From Prochilodus magdalenae (lineage: Eukaryota; Chordata; Actinopteri; Characiformes; Prochilodontidae), in assembly GCA_024036415.1 (NCBI GenBank), contig JAMWET010000814.1, positions 276,001-340,000 of the forward strand: DNA of 64,000 bases, read 5' to 3'. A model generated the notes under the pieces. The model worked only from the letters and a program-made list of their open reading frames with translations. It did no database searches and had not been told where the DNA came from. Every line of letters begins with the position of its first letter. Position 1 is the stretch's first letter. Below are positions 23,131-35,004 of the stretch, in pieces. The translations under genes and the position numbers were made by a program.

Positions 23131-24684
23131 ACAGATATGGGCCCATACAGTGTGTTTATAATACTGTCGGCTGTGACTTTTTTTTCACTATAAGAAAAGG
23201 AAGAAGAGGTCTGTGTGGGGTTTGTGTTTGTGAATAAATAAATAAATAAATGATGCATAAAAGTTTTTTAACTTAAAACAGAATTTCAAGTTTACAATGC
23301 TTTACCATAGTGCCATCAGTCCAAAAGCTGCAGACCCACCGTAAAAACACTATACCAAATAGCAATAAGTGTAGACCATGACTGTGTTATGATCTATTTA
23401 AATGAAGGCAATTAATTGCGATATACAGTATATATACATAATCATAATTTATAGGTACTTTCTATTGAGAGGTGCAGCTTGTCAAAACCATCAATTATTT
23501 TCAGATTTAATTCTTTTTAAATTAATTTTTTAGTGTTTTTATCTCCTTTAAAGTGGTATTGAATGGTTCAAATTCATCAGGAGTTTTATTCAAAACAAAA
23601 AACTTTTTTTTATGTTTATTTGAAAAAATGCTGTCCCAAGAGTTTAGTACTTGGGCAGAGTCTTACCCATTTTACAGACAGCATCCCTGTCCTTCATGGC
23701 CACATTGTGAGCAGATAGATGTTTGTTGAAGTGAATGTGACTCAAAATGAGTGTGTAAGAATTAAGAACTGAACCATACTTTCTGAAATTCAAAAACTGC
23801 TTGTGTTTTAATAAAGAAATTATTTTATGTGTTTACAACTGCAAAACCAAACAACTGAGCTCATCTTGTATATTGTTGTATCGGTTAAAGTTGGTAATGT
23901 AAACCAGTATCATGTACTATGTATTAAACCTTAGTTAAGTTGTTTTCCCATTTCCAATTATTCAGCATATATATATATTAAAAAAAAAATATATATATAT
24001 ATGTATGTATGTGTATATATAGATGACACTTTGCAGATTAATCGCTGCTCAGAGTTCTGATGACTTAAAAGTAAAGATAAGATGTTGCCAGTAATTAGCG
24101 TTGTAATAAATTATTGTGATAATTTTTTTTTTTTGTCATTATTTACTGAGGATCATCATTTTACAGTAATAGTTTGATAAATAGGCATTTTAAAGGCTTT
24201 CAGACAAGGAGACCATTGAAGTGCCATTAAAGGCTAGTGTTATCATATGTTAGGGTTTAGTTTAATGTTTGTGGGGGAAGTGAAATTGTCTGACAGCAAA
24301 ATAATAAAACTGTGTCCCCAATTTCCTTAAATCATCCCATACAGTACCGTACACAAGCCAGACACCAGCTTTCATTTATTTCATTTCAGTCAAAACCACC
24401 ATTAAGCACAAGCTATTTGTTTTTCGGTTTCTGGAAAACGACACAGAAGCCTCACCTAAATATAACATCGGGATGTTCAGTACTGCTTTAGTCATAGCAG
24501 AGGTTTTAGGAAATCTATCATATTTGCATTTATTACATACTTATTAGGATGGCAAATACTGGAAACACAATGGTCAAAACGGGTCTTGCATTTGCATTAT
24601 GGTTTGTTGGTGAAGATATAGTTGGGGCTGAGTGTTGGCTATAGTGTATTTAATTGAAATTGTTTAAGCTAGTATTAAATTCTC
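23131..24684. other. AT-rich unique DNA
   Basis: A short TA run lies at 23,968-24,020. No gene or classified repeat otherwise. Confidence 0.35.
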
Positions 24685-24747
24685 TGTATTGTATTGTATT
24701 GTATTGTATTGTATTGTATTGTATTGTATTGTATTGTATTGTATTGT
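24685..24747. repeat. (TTGTA)n microsatellite
   Basis: About 12 perfect pentanucleotide units. Confidence 0.95.
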
Positions 24748-24839
24748 GTTTAAGCACTAGTCATTTGTTTACCTGCCCAAAGACTGGAAATGGAAATTGT
24801 CATATTAAGTCACTCTGGTTACCTAAAAACAATTTTTAG

Positions 24840-24995
24840 AGACCGTCTTTTGTAAACGTTTTCCCAAGAAATCTGCAAATCTGCAGAAATATTATTCCAC
24901 ACCTCCAAAAGTTCGGTTTCAGAAGTTGGTTGCATTTTCCGCTTCTCACACAGCAAGTAATTCCAAACACATTTAAAGATGTTGAGCTCTGATTT
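24840..24995 (-). mobile_element. Tc1/mariner relic family B (fragment)
   Basis: The nucleotide block 'acacctccaaaagttcgg', then 'agaagttggttgcattttc', matches the minus-strand QPTSKTEL region of 19,960 and 52,270. Short and frame-broken. Confidence 0.5.
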
Positions 24996-25049
24996 ACTAC
25001 CAGAAATATTGCTTAATAAATTAATAATTTGTGGTTAAATTACTGGATG

Positions 25050-25165
25050 CCAGATTTTCTTTTATTTTCTTTTCTTTTATTTAATGTAATTTAATTTTGT
25101 TTAATTTAATTTTTTTAATTTAAGTGTATTTTTTTATTTTATTTATTTATTTATTTTATTTTACA
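25050..25165. repeat. T-rich TTTA low-complexity tract
   Basis: Irregular TTTA/TTTTA words. Confidence 0.8.
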
Positions 25166-26579
25166 TTCTTGCATTTCCTGTTTAGACATCATAGGATTTT
25201 TCCAAATGCATGCCCACATGAGGACTTTTAAATGTAGTTGTGTTTAAACAGGGCTCTTAGCCTGTGAGAAAGCCAGTATATTGGTGGGTATCGCTCATCT
25301 CCGTCCTGCACATCAAAACTTCCAGAGAGACTCAGAATAAAGATAAAAGCACCGCCTTATTTCTATGGGTAAATGTTTAGAAGGCATTAGCCTATGTGTT
25401 CAATAACTTAATCGTATTTAGATGTCTCCTTAAACTGCACATACAAACAGACACCAAAAAAGAGTAAAAGGCTTTTTAGGGAAACCCCAAAAGTAAACCA
25501 GAAGTGCATGTTGCTGTGTGCATTCGAGAAGAACAGGCTACACAGGCCAAATGCTAATCAAGCAGAGACTCAGCACGTATCTCGGAGGAGGACTTCTCAA
25601 GCGAAAGCCACAGGCAGAGCTCAGCTGGAGAGAGGGAGAGAGAGAGAGAGAGGGAGAGAATAAGCTGGCGTGACTAAGAGAACCAGATCACAGGGCTGGA
25701 CTGAGGAACGCCTCTACCATGTTGTCTGAATCTGGCCCTCTCTCCCTCACTCTAAAAGACAGCGGTTGACCTTGAGTTACATACTGGTTGCATCGAAACG
25801 TAAACTGTTTAGAAATCCTCAGCACTTAGAGCTATTGGAAGCAGATGCTGATTGGAAAGCGGCATCACTCATATGCTTTATTGGTGGAACGGTTTCTACA
25901 CAACAGGGCCTGTCCAGAAAGCCAGTGCAAACAGGGCCCTCACCGAACACAAGATTCCCGCATAGGATTCCCATTCCCAACTAATCTCCAAACGACAAAC
26001 GTATATCCAAAACACTCACGATTTAGCCAGCAGAAAAACAGTACGATCAGCCGGATCTGGGATCGCTCTCTGCCATTGATAAGGCCTCACGTTGCGGGCT
26101 AAGAGCGCTCTTGAGACCTGCACGCCTGGAGCACTGCAGAAAATCTAATTTATGGAAGCTCTGCAGCAGCTGGATTTGCACTTCCAAGACAGGGATACCA
26201 TTACAGCAAGCGGAACCTGGACCGTGGCTCCAGAGTTTCTGGAGTTCTGCAAGAGAGCGGAGCATACTGAATAGTCGTGGGAGAGCCTATCCACGAGGCT
26301 TTTTTCATAGTGATAGGAACGCTCGAGGCGCAAGAATGGTTCACGGGAATGTTAAAAAGACAAGGAGGCTCCGAGGCCTTCGGTGTGGGATACAGTTGTG
26401 TGTTATCTTCTCCATCAGAACTGATGACCATCTGAAACTGCCAATCAGTCCATTTCTCCTCACTGCATGAGAGGGAGCAAATCCCTGTAGGCAGTTGTAG
26501 ATCCCGAGGTGAAAGCTGTTCAAGATCATCAACCTCATGTTTCAGATACCGTACCATTCAACCGGAATGTCTAAGAGAC
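25166..26579. other. Unique DNA, partly GC-rich
   Basis: A GA run lies at 25,630-25,660. 26,040-26,370 is GC-richer with several frames up to 119 codons on both strands, none with a known motif. No gene called. Confidence 0.3.
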
Positions 26580-26599
26580 ACGAAGTCTGATAAAACAAA

Positions 26600-26965
26600 A
26601 TCCCTCTGTCAGAAAATAAATGGCCTGAAGGCATCTGTAGCTGTCAAGCAGCGGTTACTGAGAAAAGCAAAATCAAACTAAGAAGCTGCTGGTGCTCTCA
26701 GGAGACTGGAACGAGCACCCCAAAATTCCAGACCTCTACTTCACTGCGTATGTTAGGGATACGTGCGTCATGAGGGGCAGACAACACAACCAACTTCTAA
26801 GACTGAACTTTGCAGGTGTGGACGTATGTCCCTGAAGATCTCTTTGAGGAGCTGAAAGAGGGTACCCAGAAAGGAAGTGAAGCTGTAATAAAGGAAAAGC
26901 CTGGGTGTGAACGCTGAACGCTGCTGCAGCATCTGATGTAGGTCTGATACATATACTGTGTGTTC
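26600..26965 (+). mobile_element. Tc1/mariner relic family B
   Basis: Contains TTQPTSKTELCRCGRMSLK, with an upstream block (cagcggttactgagaaaagc, aagaagctgctgg) shared with 9,650-9,710. Stops interrupt the frame. The best preserved family-B copy here. Confidence 0.6.
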
Positions 26966-27036
26966 AGCTTTTTCCTGACACTGAAAACATGAATCCTGTA
27001 TATAGGAACTGTTTATCTGACGGTGACAGATTTGGT

Positions 27037-27038
<2 letters not shown>

Positions 27039-27113
<75 letters not shown>

Positions 27114-27275
27114 TTTCTTCTCTCTTATTCTCTCTATCTGTCTCTCTCTTCTCTCTCTATCTTTCCTTTTCTCTCTCTTTGTCTCTGTTTCTCTTTCCTT
27201 CTCTCTTATTCTCTCTCTGTCTCTGTCTTTCCTTCTCTTTTATTGTCTCTCTATCTCTCTCTCTCTATCTACCTA

Positions 27276-27320
<45 letters not shown>

Positions 27321-27643
27321 TTTCTTCTCTCTTATTCTCTCTATCTTTTCTTTTCTCTCTCTCTTCTCTCTCTATCTTTTCTTTTGTCTGTCTTTGTCTC
27401 TGTCTCTATCTTTCCTTCTTTCTTATTCTCTCTCTGTCTCTGTCTTTCCTTCTCTTTTATTGTCTCTCTGTCTCTCTCTCTTCTCTCTCTATCTTTCCTT
27501 TTCTTTCTCTGTCTCTCTGTCTCTATCTTTTCTTCTCCCTTTCTCTCTCTCTCTGTCTGTCTTTATCTTCCTTTTCTCTCTCTGTCTCTCTTTCCTTCTC
27601 TCTTATTCTCTCTCTCTGACTCTCTCTCTCTGTCTCTATCTTT

Positions 27644-27703
<60 letters not shown>
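27039..27703. repeat. Long CT-rich tract
   Basis: CT dinucleotide runs are interspersed with TTTC, TATC and TGTC words over about 660 bp; the cleanest (CT)n lies at 27,640-27,700. Three Ser/Leu-only plus-strand frames (up to 278 codons) are artefacts of the tract. Confidence 0.95.
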
Positions 27704-27705
<2 letters not shown>

Positions 27706-27709
27706 CTTT

Positions 27710-27808
27710 ATTGCCTAGGGCTGCTGGAGCCTATCCCAGCGCTGCCTGGACGTAGGGCAGGAAACCCCCTGGACAGGTCACCAGCCCACCACAGGGACTT
27801 ATTTTCTC
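27710..27808 (+). repeat. Fragment of abundant fish repeat
   Basis: The block 'gctggagcctatcccagc' followed by 'ccctggacaggtcaccag' and 'cacaggg' is widespread in fish genomes. Only about 100 bp is present, directly after the CT tract. Confidence 0.6.
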
Positions 27809-28540
27809 AGTGTCCTTTAATATAAATGTTTAGTAACTCTCCCGAAAAACATGAAACACATTTCTCCCTACTTCTCCTTGACTTCCCCCTCTCTTCATTT
27901 CTGTTGCATATCGTTGCTGTTGCATAGAGACTTGTTGATGTGGTTTCAGAAACACCATGATGTACTATAACTCGTTGGACAGCAGGTGCTGTGCTAAAGT
28001 CTGCCTCCTGTTCATGTACACTCGGCTACATGCTTTTTAAGATTTTAACATACACATAGTTTCCATATAGTTTGTTTAACCCTGATAGAGATACATTGGC
28101 TTGTACTTTGGCAATCAGTCACAGAAAGAAATCAGAGTAAGGGTATGCGTGCCCTGAGAAACCAGATTACTGAGCTGAAATACAGCTATCTTATTGGGCT
28201 TTCATAATTGGAATCTGGGCCAATTATCCAGTGTAAGAAATCTGACCACTTCAATAATCAGATAACTGCAGACGTCTGATTATGATTGGATTATGAAGTG
28301 CATGTAAATGCACTCAGCTATAAACGCCATGAGAGTGATTATTCCTTTGGTCCTATAGTGTTCTCCTCAATCTAAATGTAATACAGGCTACGTAAAGGGC
28401 CCTTCAAAGTGGTACCATTGCTGTCTGTAAAGAACCTTCCAGTTGTGTGGGTTCAGTTGACTTTTGTGAAGAACTATTAGGGACCCAATGAACATTCTTG
28501 TATGCCATTACTCCTTTATTTGCCACCCTTTATTTTTAAG
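27809..28540. other. Unique DNA
   Basis: Nothing recognised. Confidence 0.35.
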
Positions 28541-29000
28541 AATGCACAAGGAGGAGTACTGGCTATGACCTTTCGATGGCCAGTCACCCCCCAGACAGCA
28601 AGCCTCGGGCCCCAGTCTCCAAACGTAGTATCAGGCCTGCGGGGCAGCCACCCCCTGCCCTTCCCTTCTCCCCCCACCCCCCTCCAAACTCTCTCTCCCT
28701 AGTGCTTTCAAAAGCTCCCTGTGTCACCAGACTGATTAAAACAAACACAGGCCGTATTTTGGTATCTAATCCAATTGTGCTCTTTTTCTTCTAGCTGGCC
28801 CTGGAGCACAGGGTATTGGTGTCCGGGACCCAGTAGGCCCCCTGTGTGGCTGGGCTTCAATTTCAAACACTCTGGGCCATTGCATATGGAGGGCGAAGCG
28901 TAAATAAAGACTTACTGCCCCTCTTTGAAAACATGCAGGTAGAAACAGGGACATGTTCATTCTGTTTGTGTGTCCATGGCGAACACTGGAAGTTCTACTC
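28541..29000 (+). promoter_or_regulatory. GC-richer segment with exon-like end; candidate conserved element
   Basis: A strong acceptor (tgctctttttcttctag) ends at 28,794. All three following frames reach a stop within about 110 bases, and a possible AATAAA lies at 28,902. A donor-like catgcag|gtagaa follows near 28,937. This could be a terminal or non-coding exon. The word ccattgcatatgg (POU/SOX-like) occurs near 28,877, so an enhancer is equally possible. Confidence 0.25.
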
Positions 29001-30003
29001 GATGGTTTGAAATGATGGCTTGTGTTTGAAGCACCATATGTTCTTATGTATGTACGTGTACCATAACTTGGCATAGTGCACAAGTGTGTCAGTCTATTGT
29101 GTTTGTGTGTGGCACGGGACTGATATAAGGATGAAAGGCGGGGGTCTCTGAGGGGTGACCCCTGGTTTTCTGGAGTGGTAGGTCTGGGTGGGGGCAGATC
29201 CCGAGTTTTAGCCCATGTTTATTGTTGTATTAGAAAGGGCATGTTGAGCTTGTGGAGTCAAACCTCAGACTGACCCTACAGGAGGAATACCTTGAATAGC
29301 AGCCTCTTATATTAAGAAGACTAAATATAGACCACCAGTAAAGTCTCATTTACAGTTCGCTTTAAAACATTAAGGTGCCAAAAAGTGTTCGTTGGTGTTA
29401 CATTATAGAAATACAGGAGTTGTAACGATACAGTATTGCGTAATGAACTGTATTGTATTATGGTGTATCGCTGTATTGTCTGTATAATGCTAGCTTGTAG
29501 TCAGTGTGGCTAAAAAGCACATTAGATGAAAGCACTCTGAAGCACAATGTGCGTTCCAAAGCTATAGGTTTAGTTTCATTGTAATGTTAAGCCCTCTATT
29601 AAACCAAGCCCCTAAGAAGCCTGTCCAGTTACTGTAAAGCTATAATCTTTAAAAGGGGTATCGGCCCTCATGTGGAGTGACTGTTCATTTAAAATGAATC
29701 TAGGATTGAATCTAGTCTTTTCATTTCTCAAACATTATAAGTTCAAGTTTAAATTGAATGAATATGAATATTTCATAAATGTGACATATTAAATGTTTGG
29801 CAAGCAACAGATCAGTGTTTCTGAACTACTTAATAACTATATTAAAATAAAATAATTTTATAAGGGTAATCTTTGAAAGAAATGAAAAATCATTTGCTAA
29901 TGAATTTAGTGGGTATTCAGATTCTATTGTATTTTATAATTATATAATTATATATTGCAATTAATAGAGTTTACTTAATTCAGCTATATTTATTTGTAGC
30001 AGG
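29001..30003. other. Unique DNA
   Basis: A 'gtattgtatt' cluster lies at 29,430-29,480. No gene or repeat family recognised. Confidence 0.35.
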
Positions 30004-30019
30004 GGTACTAGTTCTTCTT

Positions 30020-30322
30020 TGTTATTATTAGTATAATAATAATAATAAAAATAATAACAATAATAATATTATTAATAACAACAATAATAATATTATTATT
30101 AATAATAACAACAACAATAATAATATTATTATTAATAATAACAACAATAATAATAATATTATTAATAACAACAACAACAACAATAATTTTATTATTAATA
30201 ACAACAACAACAACAATAATAATAATAATAATAACAACACTTACAATATTATTAGTAATAATAATAACAATATTATTATTATTATTAATAATAATAACAA
30301 TAATATTAATAACAACAACAAC

Positions 30323-30366
<44 letters not shown>

Positions 30367-30392
30367 TAATAATAATAATAATAATAATAGTG
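30020..30392. repeat. (AAT)n/(AAC)n trinucleotide tract
   Basis: AAT and AAC triplets are interrupted by 'attatt' palindromic steps and end in about 20 AAT units. Poly-Leu minus-strand frames are artefacts. Confidence 0.95.
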
Positions 30393-32049
30393 ATAATTAA
30401 ATAGTAGTATTTGTGGTAGTATTAGTACCAGAAGTAACTAATTATGTCCAATTATGTGGAATATAAATACAGCAGTAATTGTGGGGTTATTGGTGTAATG
30501 GTTTATCGTTTGTGTACTCTGTACTTAATTAATCAGTTGATTGATTGATTTTGATAACTCATATGAAACCTCATCTCCACCAAGACGGCTAAATGTTTGC
30601 TTGATTTGTAGCTAATGATCACTGCATGTAATACTAATGATAGCAGGTGAGTGAAACTTCACTGAACAGCTTTATATGTTTATGATGAAGATTTTACTAA
30701 ATAATATTTCTGGGGGCTGTTAAAAGAGATATTTTGTTCCAGGTCTTGGGGGAGGTGGGGTCCTTAACCTAAAGGTCTTAAGTTTAGATCTTCATGTCAA
30801 ATAAAAAAAAAAACTTTTCTGATCCTGCTACAAACTGGATCAACTGACCTCAAGCAGTTTCTGGGGTAGTAAATCCCAAGAATGCAGTAATCCAGATTAG
30901 GTTTCCGAATGCATTAGACCACAACCACGCAGTAAATGTGTCAAGATTAGATTTGGCATCATTTGATCAGGATAAAGGATACAGCGAACATTCTACTGTG
31001 TGTGCTTCCCTCAAATTACCCTGGCATATCAAATGTAATGCTTTAGCGCTTCTTATATTTACTATTTCAAAAATGATTGAATTGCAGTTTAGATTTGTGT
31101 GAATTTGTGAATCGTTTGACCCCATAAGACTCCATAGGAAACTGAAAGCGTTCCTTCTCTTGCTTCACTCCAAAGAACTCCTTTGGCACCTTTATGTTTT
31201 GAGAGTGTAGTTCAGGTTAGATGATGATGACACTGTGATGCATGTCTCAAGCTTTCTCTAAGCTCTCTGTCTGGACGTAGGGCCTCCTAAGAACCTGAAC
31301 TTTTCACAACTCTGTTTCCAGAAAGTGACAGGCAGCTGCATCTTGGCTTCAGTCTTGCTATCAAGAGACTTCCTCCAGAGGATCTGATCCTGAAATGTTG
31401 CCAGGTTATGACAAATGCATTCTAGTGTTAGGACTCTCCCATCGCACACACACAAGATAAACATAAGGAGATTCAGGCTGAAACTAGAGATGCCCACAGC
31501 ACATAGTGTCCACTACTCACGGCGACCCATCTAAAGATCTAGGCCTCCACTGACTCACATTTATAACCTCATGTATTTGTAGGTGGATTGACGGTTGGTT
31601 TATTATTGATTTCTTGTGAAATGCTAGTTATAGTCATATAACATTTTGGCTTTTATGAAAACCACGGAATACACTCATCCTCAAAAAAATAGTGTGGTGA
31701 AGATGGTCACGAGTGGTCAGTGTTATGAGGCAGCCACAAGGAATTCGGAGACGGTCCAGTAAAACTCCTAAATGTATTTGATGTTGCACGTGTGTTTAAC
31801 AACAGGTTTCAAATAGAAACGGACAAGAACATAATACAATAGGGATACTAGGTCCCTGTCCACCTTTAATGATACCTCACACAGTGTGTGCACCTAGCTG
31901 CACCTAGCCTGATTGTCTACCATCTTCCTTCATGCCCCTTTCATACCCCATAAGCCCCTCCCACTACATGGGGCATACCATTAATGGGGGTTACCTGAAA
32001 GAGCATGGGACAGAGAGCTTATATGGTAATCATCATATACACTACAACA
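30393..32049. other. Unique DNA
   Basis: A 79-codon minus-strand frame at 31,258-31,497 has no known motif. 31,690-32,030 might be a retroelement end, but no terminal repeats could be matched. Confidence 0.35.
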
Positions 32050-33958
32050 TTTTACACAAAGACTCTACACAAAGACTCTACACAAGGACTCTACACAAAG
32101 ACTCTACACAAAGACTCTACACAAGGACTCTACACAAAGACTCTACCCAAAGATTCTCCCTAAAGACTCTGCACAAAGATTCTACCCAAAGACTCTACAC
32201 AAAGACTCTACACAAGGACTCTACACAAAGACTCTACCCAAAGACCCTACACAAAGACTCTACACAAAGACTCTACACAAAGACTCTACACAAGGACTCT
32301 ACACAAAGACTCTACACAACGACTCTACCCAAAGACTCTACACAAAGACTCTACCCAAAGACTCTACCCAAAAACTCTACACAAGGACTCTACACAAAGA
32401 CTCTACCCAAAGACTCTACCCAAAGACTCTACACAAAGACTCTACACAAGGACTCTACACAAAGACTCTACCCAAAGACCCTACACAAAGACTCTACACA
32501 AAGACTCTACACAAAGACTCTACACAAGGACTCTACACAAAGACTCTACACAACGACTCTACCCAAAGACTCTACACAAAGACTCTACACAAAGACTCTA
32601 CCCAAAAACTCTACCCAAAAACTCTACACAAGGACTCTACACAAAGACTCTACACAAAGACTCTACACAATGACTCTACAGAAAGACTCCACACAAAGAC
32701 TCTACCCAAAGACTCTACACAAGGACTCTACACAAAGACTCTACACAAAGACTCTACACAAAGATGCTACCCAAAGACTCTACCCAAAGACTCTACCCAA
32801 AGACTCTACACAAAGACTCTACCCAAAGACTCTACACAAGGACTCTACACAAAGACTCTGCACAAAGACTCTACCCAAAGACTCTACACAAGGACTCTAC
32901 ACAAAGACTCCACACAAAGACTCTACCCAAAGACTCTACCCGAAGACTCCACACAAAGACTCTACCTAAAGACTCTACCCAAAGACTCTACCCAAAGACT
33001 CTACCCAAAGACTCTACACAAGGACTCTACACAAAGACTCTGCACAAAGACTCTGCACAAAGACTCTACCCAAAGACTCTACACAAGGACTCTACACAAA
33101 GACTCCACACAAAGACTCTACCCAAAGACTCTACACAAAGACTCCACACAAAGACTCTACACAAAGACTCTACCCAAAGACTCTACACAAAGACTCTACA
33201 CAAAGACTCTACCCAAAGACTCTACACAAAGACTCTACACAAAGACTCTACACAAAGACTCTACACAAAGACTCTACACAAAGACTCTACACAAGGACTC
33301 TACCCAAAGACTCTACACAAGGACTCTACACAAAGACTCCACACAAAGACTCTACCCAAAGACTCTACACAAAGACTCTACCCAAAGACTCCACACAAAG
33401 ACTCCACACAAAGACTCTACCCAAAGACTCTACACAAAGACTCTACACAAAGACTCTACCCAAAGACTCTACACAAAGACTCTACACAAAGACTCTACAC
33501 AAGGACTCTACCCAAAGACTCTACACAAAGACTCTACACAAGGACTCTACCCAAAGACTCTACACAAGGACTCTACACAACGACTCTACCCAAAGACTCT
33601 ACCCAAAGACTCTACCCAAAGACTCTACACAAAGACTCTACACAAAGACTCTACACAAAGACTCTACACAAAGACTCTACACAAAGACTCTACACAAAGA
33701 CTCTACACAAAGACTCTACCCAAAGACTCTACACAAAGACTCTACACAAAGACTCCACACAAAGACTCTACCCAAAGACTCTACACAAAGACTCTACACA
33801 AAGACTCTACCCAAAGACTCTACCCAAAGACTCTACACAAGGACTCTACCCAAAGACTCTACACAAAGACTCTACACAAGGACTCTACACAAGGACTCTA
33901 CCCAAAGACTCTAGACAAGGACTCTACACAAAGACTCTACACAAAGACTCTACACAAA
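32050..33958 (+). repeat. 13-bp satellite array with higher-order repeats
   Basis: About 147 tandem units of consensus actctacacaaag, with variants acccaaag, acacaagg and acacaacg. Because 13 is not a multiple of 3 and the plus-strand unit yields no stop in any phase, all three plus-strand frames translate to the same cyclic 13-residue peptide (KDSTQRLYTKTLH). This gives open frames of 345 and 399 codons. Variant units repeat at 234 bp (18 units): 'gaccctac' at 32,243 and 32,477, and the 'acaacg' variant at 32,321 and 32,555. That points to duplication of multi-unit blocks. No promoter, splice or domain evidence supports a protein. Confidence 0.95.
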
Positions 33959-34191
33959 GCTAGCTTGATACATAATATTAACTAACCATTACCCAAGTAT
34001 GGGAGTCGTAGGATGTAGCTAGTGATGTGTCTGGTGCCTTGACATCATCACAAATAGTTGCACCCAGAAGGAAGTGTGGGACGGCAGTGCTGTAAGGAAG
34101 GAAGATAAAGGTGACCAGGAACAATCAATGATGATACATTTACACTGATATGGGGAATATTTATTAAGCTACACATACAGAAGTCTGTCTC

Positions 34192-34596
34192 TCAGTATGG
34201 AGTTGAGCCACCATGTCTGCTAACCCAGCATACCAGACGTCTCAACATGGAGTTGTAAAGGTTCCTAATGGTGTCCTGTGATAATCCATCCCATGTAGCT
34301 TGAATATCCTCACACAGTTCCTGCAGATGGTGCGGTAGAGGTGGAGGTGGAGTGATGCCAGGCCTTATGGATGTAAGATGCATGACAACACACCATTTAT
34401 CTTGGTGCTGACCACGGTGCCTAGACCAAAGGGGGACTGAAGATGGACAGCTGCCATTTTGCGACCCTCCATGACAGTCTGACACGACAACATTGCAGTT
34501 GTTGGGGACATTGACAGTCGTCGTAACCATGTGTGCATGTAGTCCTGCATCGTGCAGACATTTGCCAATGGTACTGATGCCAACAAGATGACTCAT
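34192..34596 (-). pseudogene. Tc1-type transposase C-terminal remnant
   Basis: A 134-codon open stretch, start not authentic, covers the C-terminal third of a DDE transposase that normally has about 340 residues. The DNA-binding helix-turn-helix region and the first catalytic residues are not in frame. Paralogous remnants lie at 44,231-44,566 and 62,360-62,655. Non-functional. Confidence 0.7.
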
Positions 34597-34731
34597 GGTG
34601 GGCCGCGTTGCTGCTGAATGTCTGCGATCGTGGCTGTTGGGTCAGTCAGGTACAGCGATAAGGCTTGTCCTCATTTGCATTACATGCATGGCCGTAACGT
34701 CTCATACTGTTAAACCTACCCACCAAGTTTC

Positions 34732-34945
34732 ATTTACGGCATTTAGCTGACGCTCTTATCCAGAGCAACTTACAAGGTTAATCAATTTACAGGTGGGCCA
34801 GTGTAGTGTTAGGAGTCTTGCCCAAGGACTCTTATTTGTGTAGTACAGTGTAGACACCCAGACTGGGATTCGAACCCCAGTCTCCCACATCTGGTGGCTC
34901 TCTGGCGGGCAGTGGTGTTATCCGCTGAGCTACACCAACCTGTTG
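34732..34945 (-). mobile_element. tRNA-derived SINE inside Tc1 copy 1
   Basis: On the minus strand the head reads ggttggtgtagctcagcgg, with an A-box-like core, then a B box ggttcgaatccc near 34,870. The body ends with 'ggataagagcgtcagctaaa'. Likely target duplication 'gtttca' lies on both sides. The Tc1 sequence resumes on either side when compared with 63,080-63,110, confirming insertion after the transposon. Confidence 0.8.
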
Positions 34946-35004
34946 GTTTCACTCCTGCTGGTTGATTCCTTTTGGGTGCAACTGTATTTTTGATGACGAG
35001 TGTA

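Larger units (their letters stand above)
34040..35004 (-). mobile_element. Tc1/mariner relic family A, copy 1, with SINE insertion
   Basis: Termini match in inverted orientation: left 'catcatcacaaatagttgca' and right 'tgatgacgagtgta' preceded by 'ttttgggtgcaact'. Minus-strand transposase remnants at 34,192-34,596 include the C-terminal block HHLQELCEDIQATWDGLSQD and end RHGGSTPY, the usual end of this transposase type. Frameshifts and stops break the N-terminal half. A tRNA-derived SINE interrupts it at 34,732-34,945. Confidence 0.75.

Noticed and set aside
26111..26470. 119-codon frame in a GC-richer unique segment
   Set aside because: Several unrelated frames overlap on both strands and none shows a known motif.
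26989..27825. 278-codon Ser/Leu-rich open frame
   Set aside because: It is the translation of a CT-rich tract; three overlapping frames all stay open.
31932..33963. 345- and 399-codon open frames as a repetitive structural protein gene
   Set aside because: The frames follow automatically from a stop-free 13-bp tandem unit; no promoter, splice site, signal peptide or non-repetitive domain is seen. Kept as a repeat and a finding.
34860..34945. tRNA gene
   Set aside because: A- and B-box-like sequences are present, but it is the head of a SINE with a standard SINE body and target duplication.
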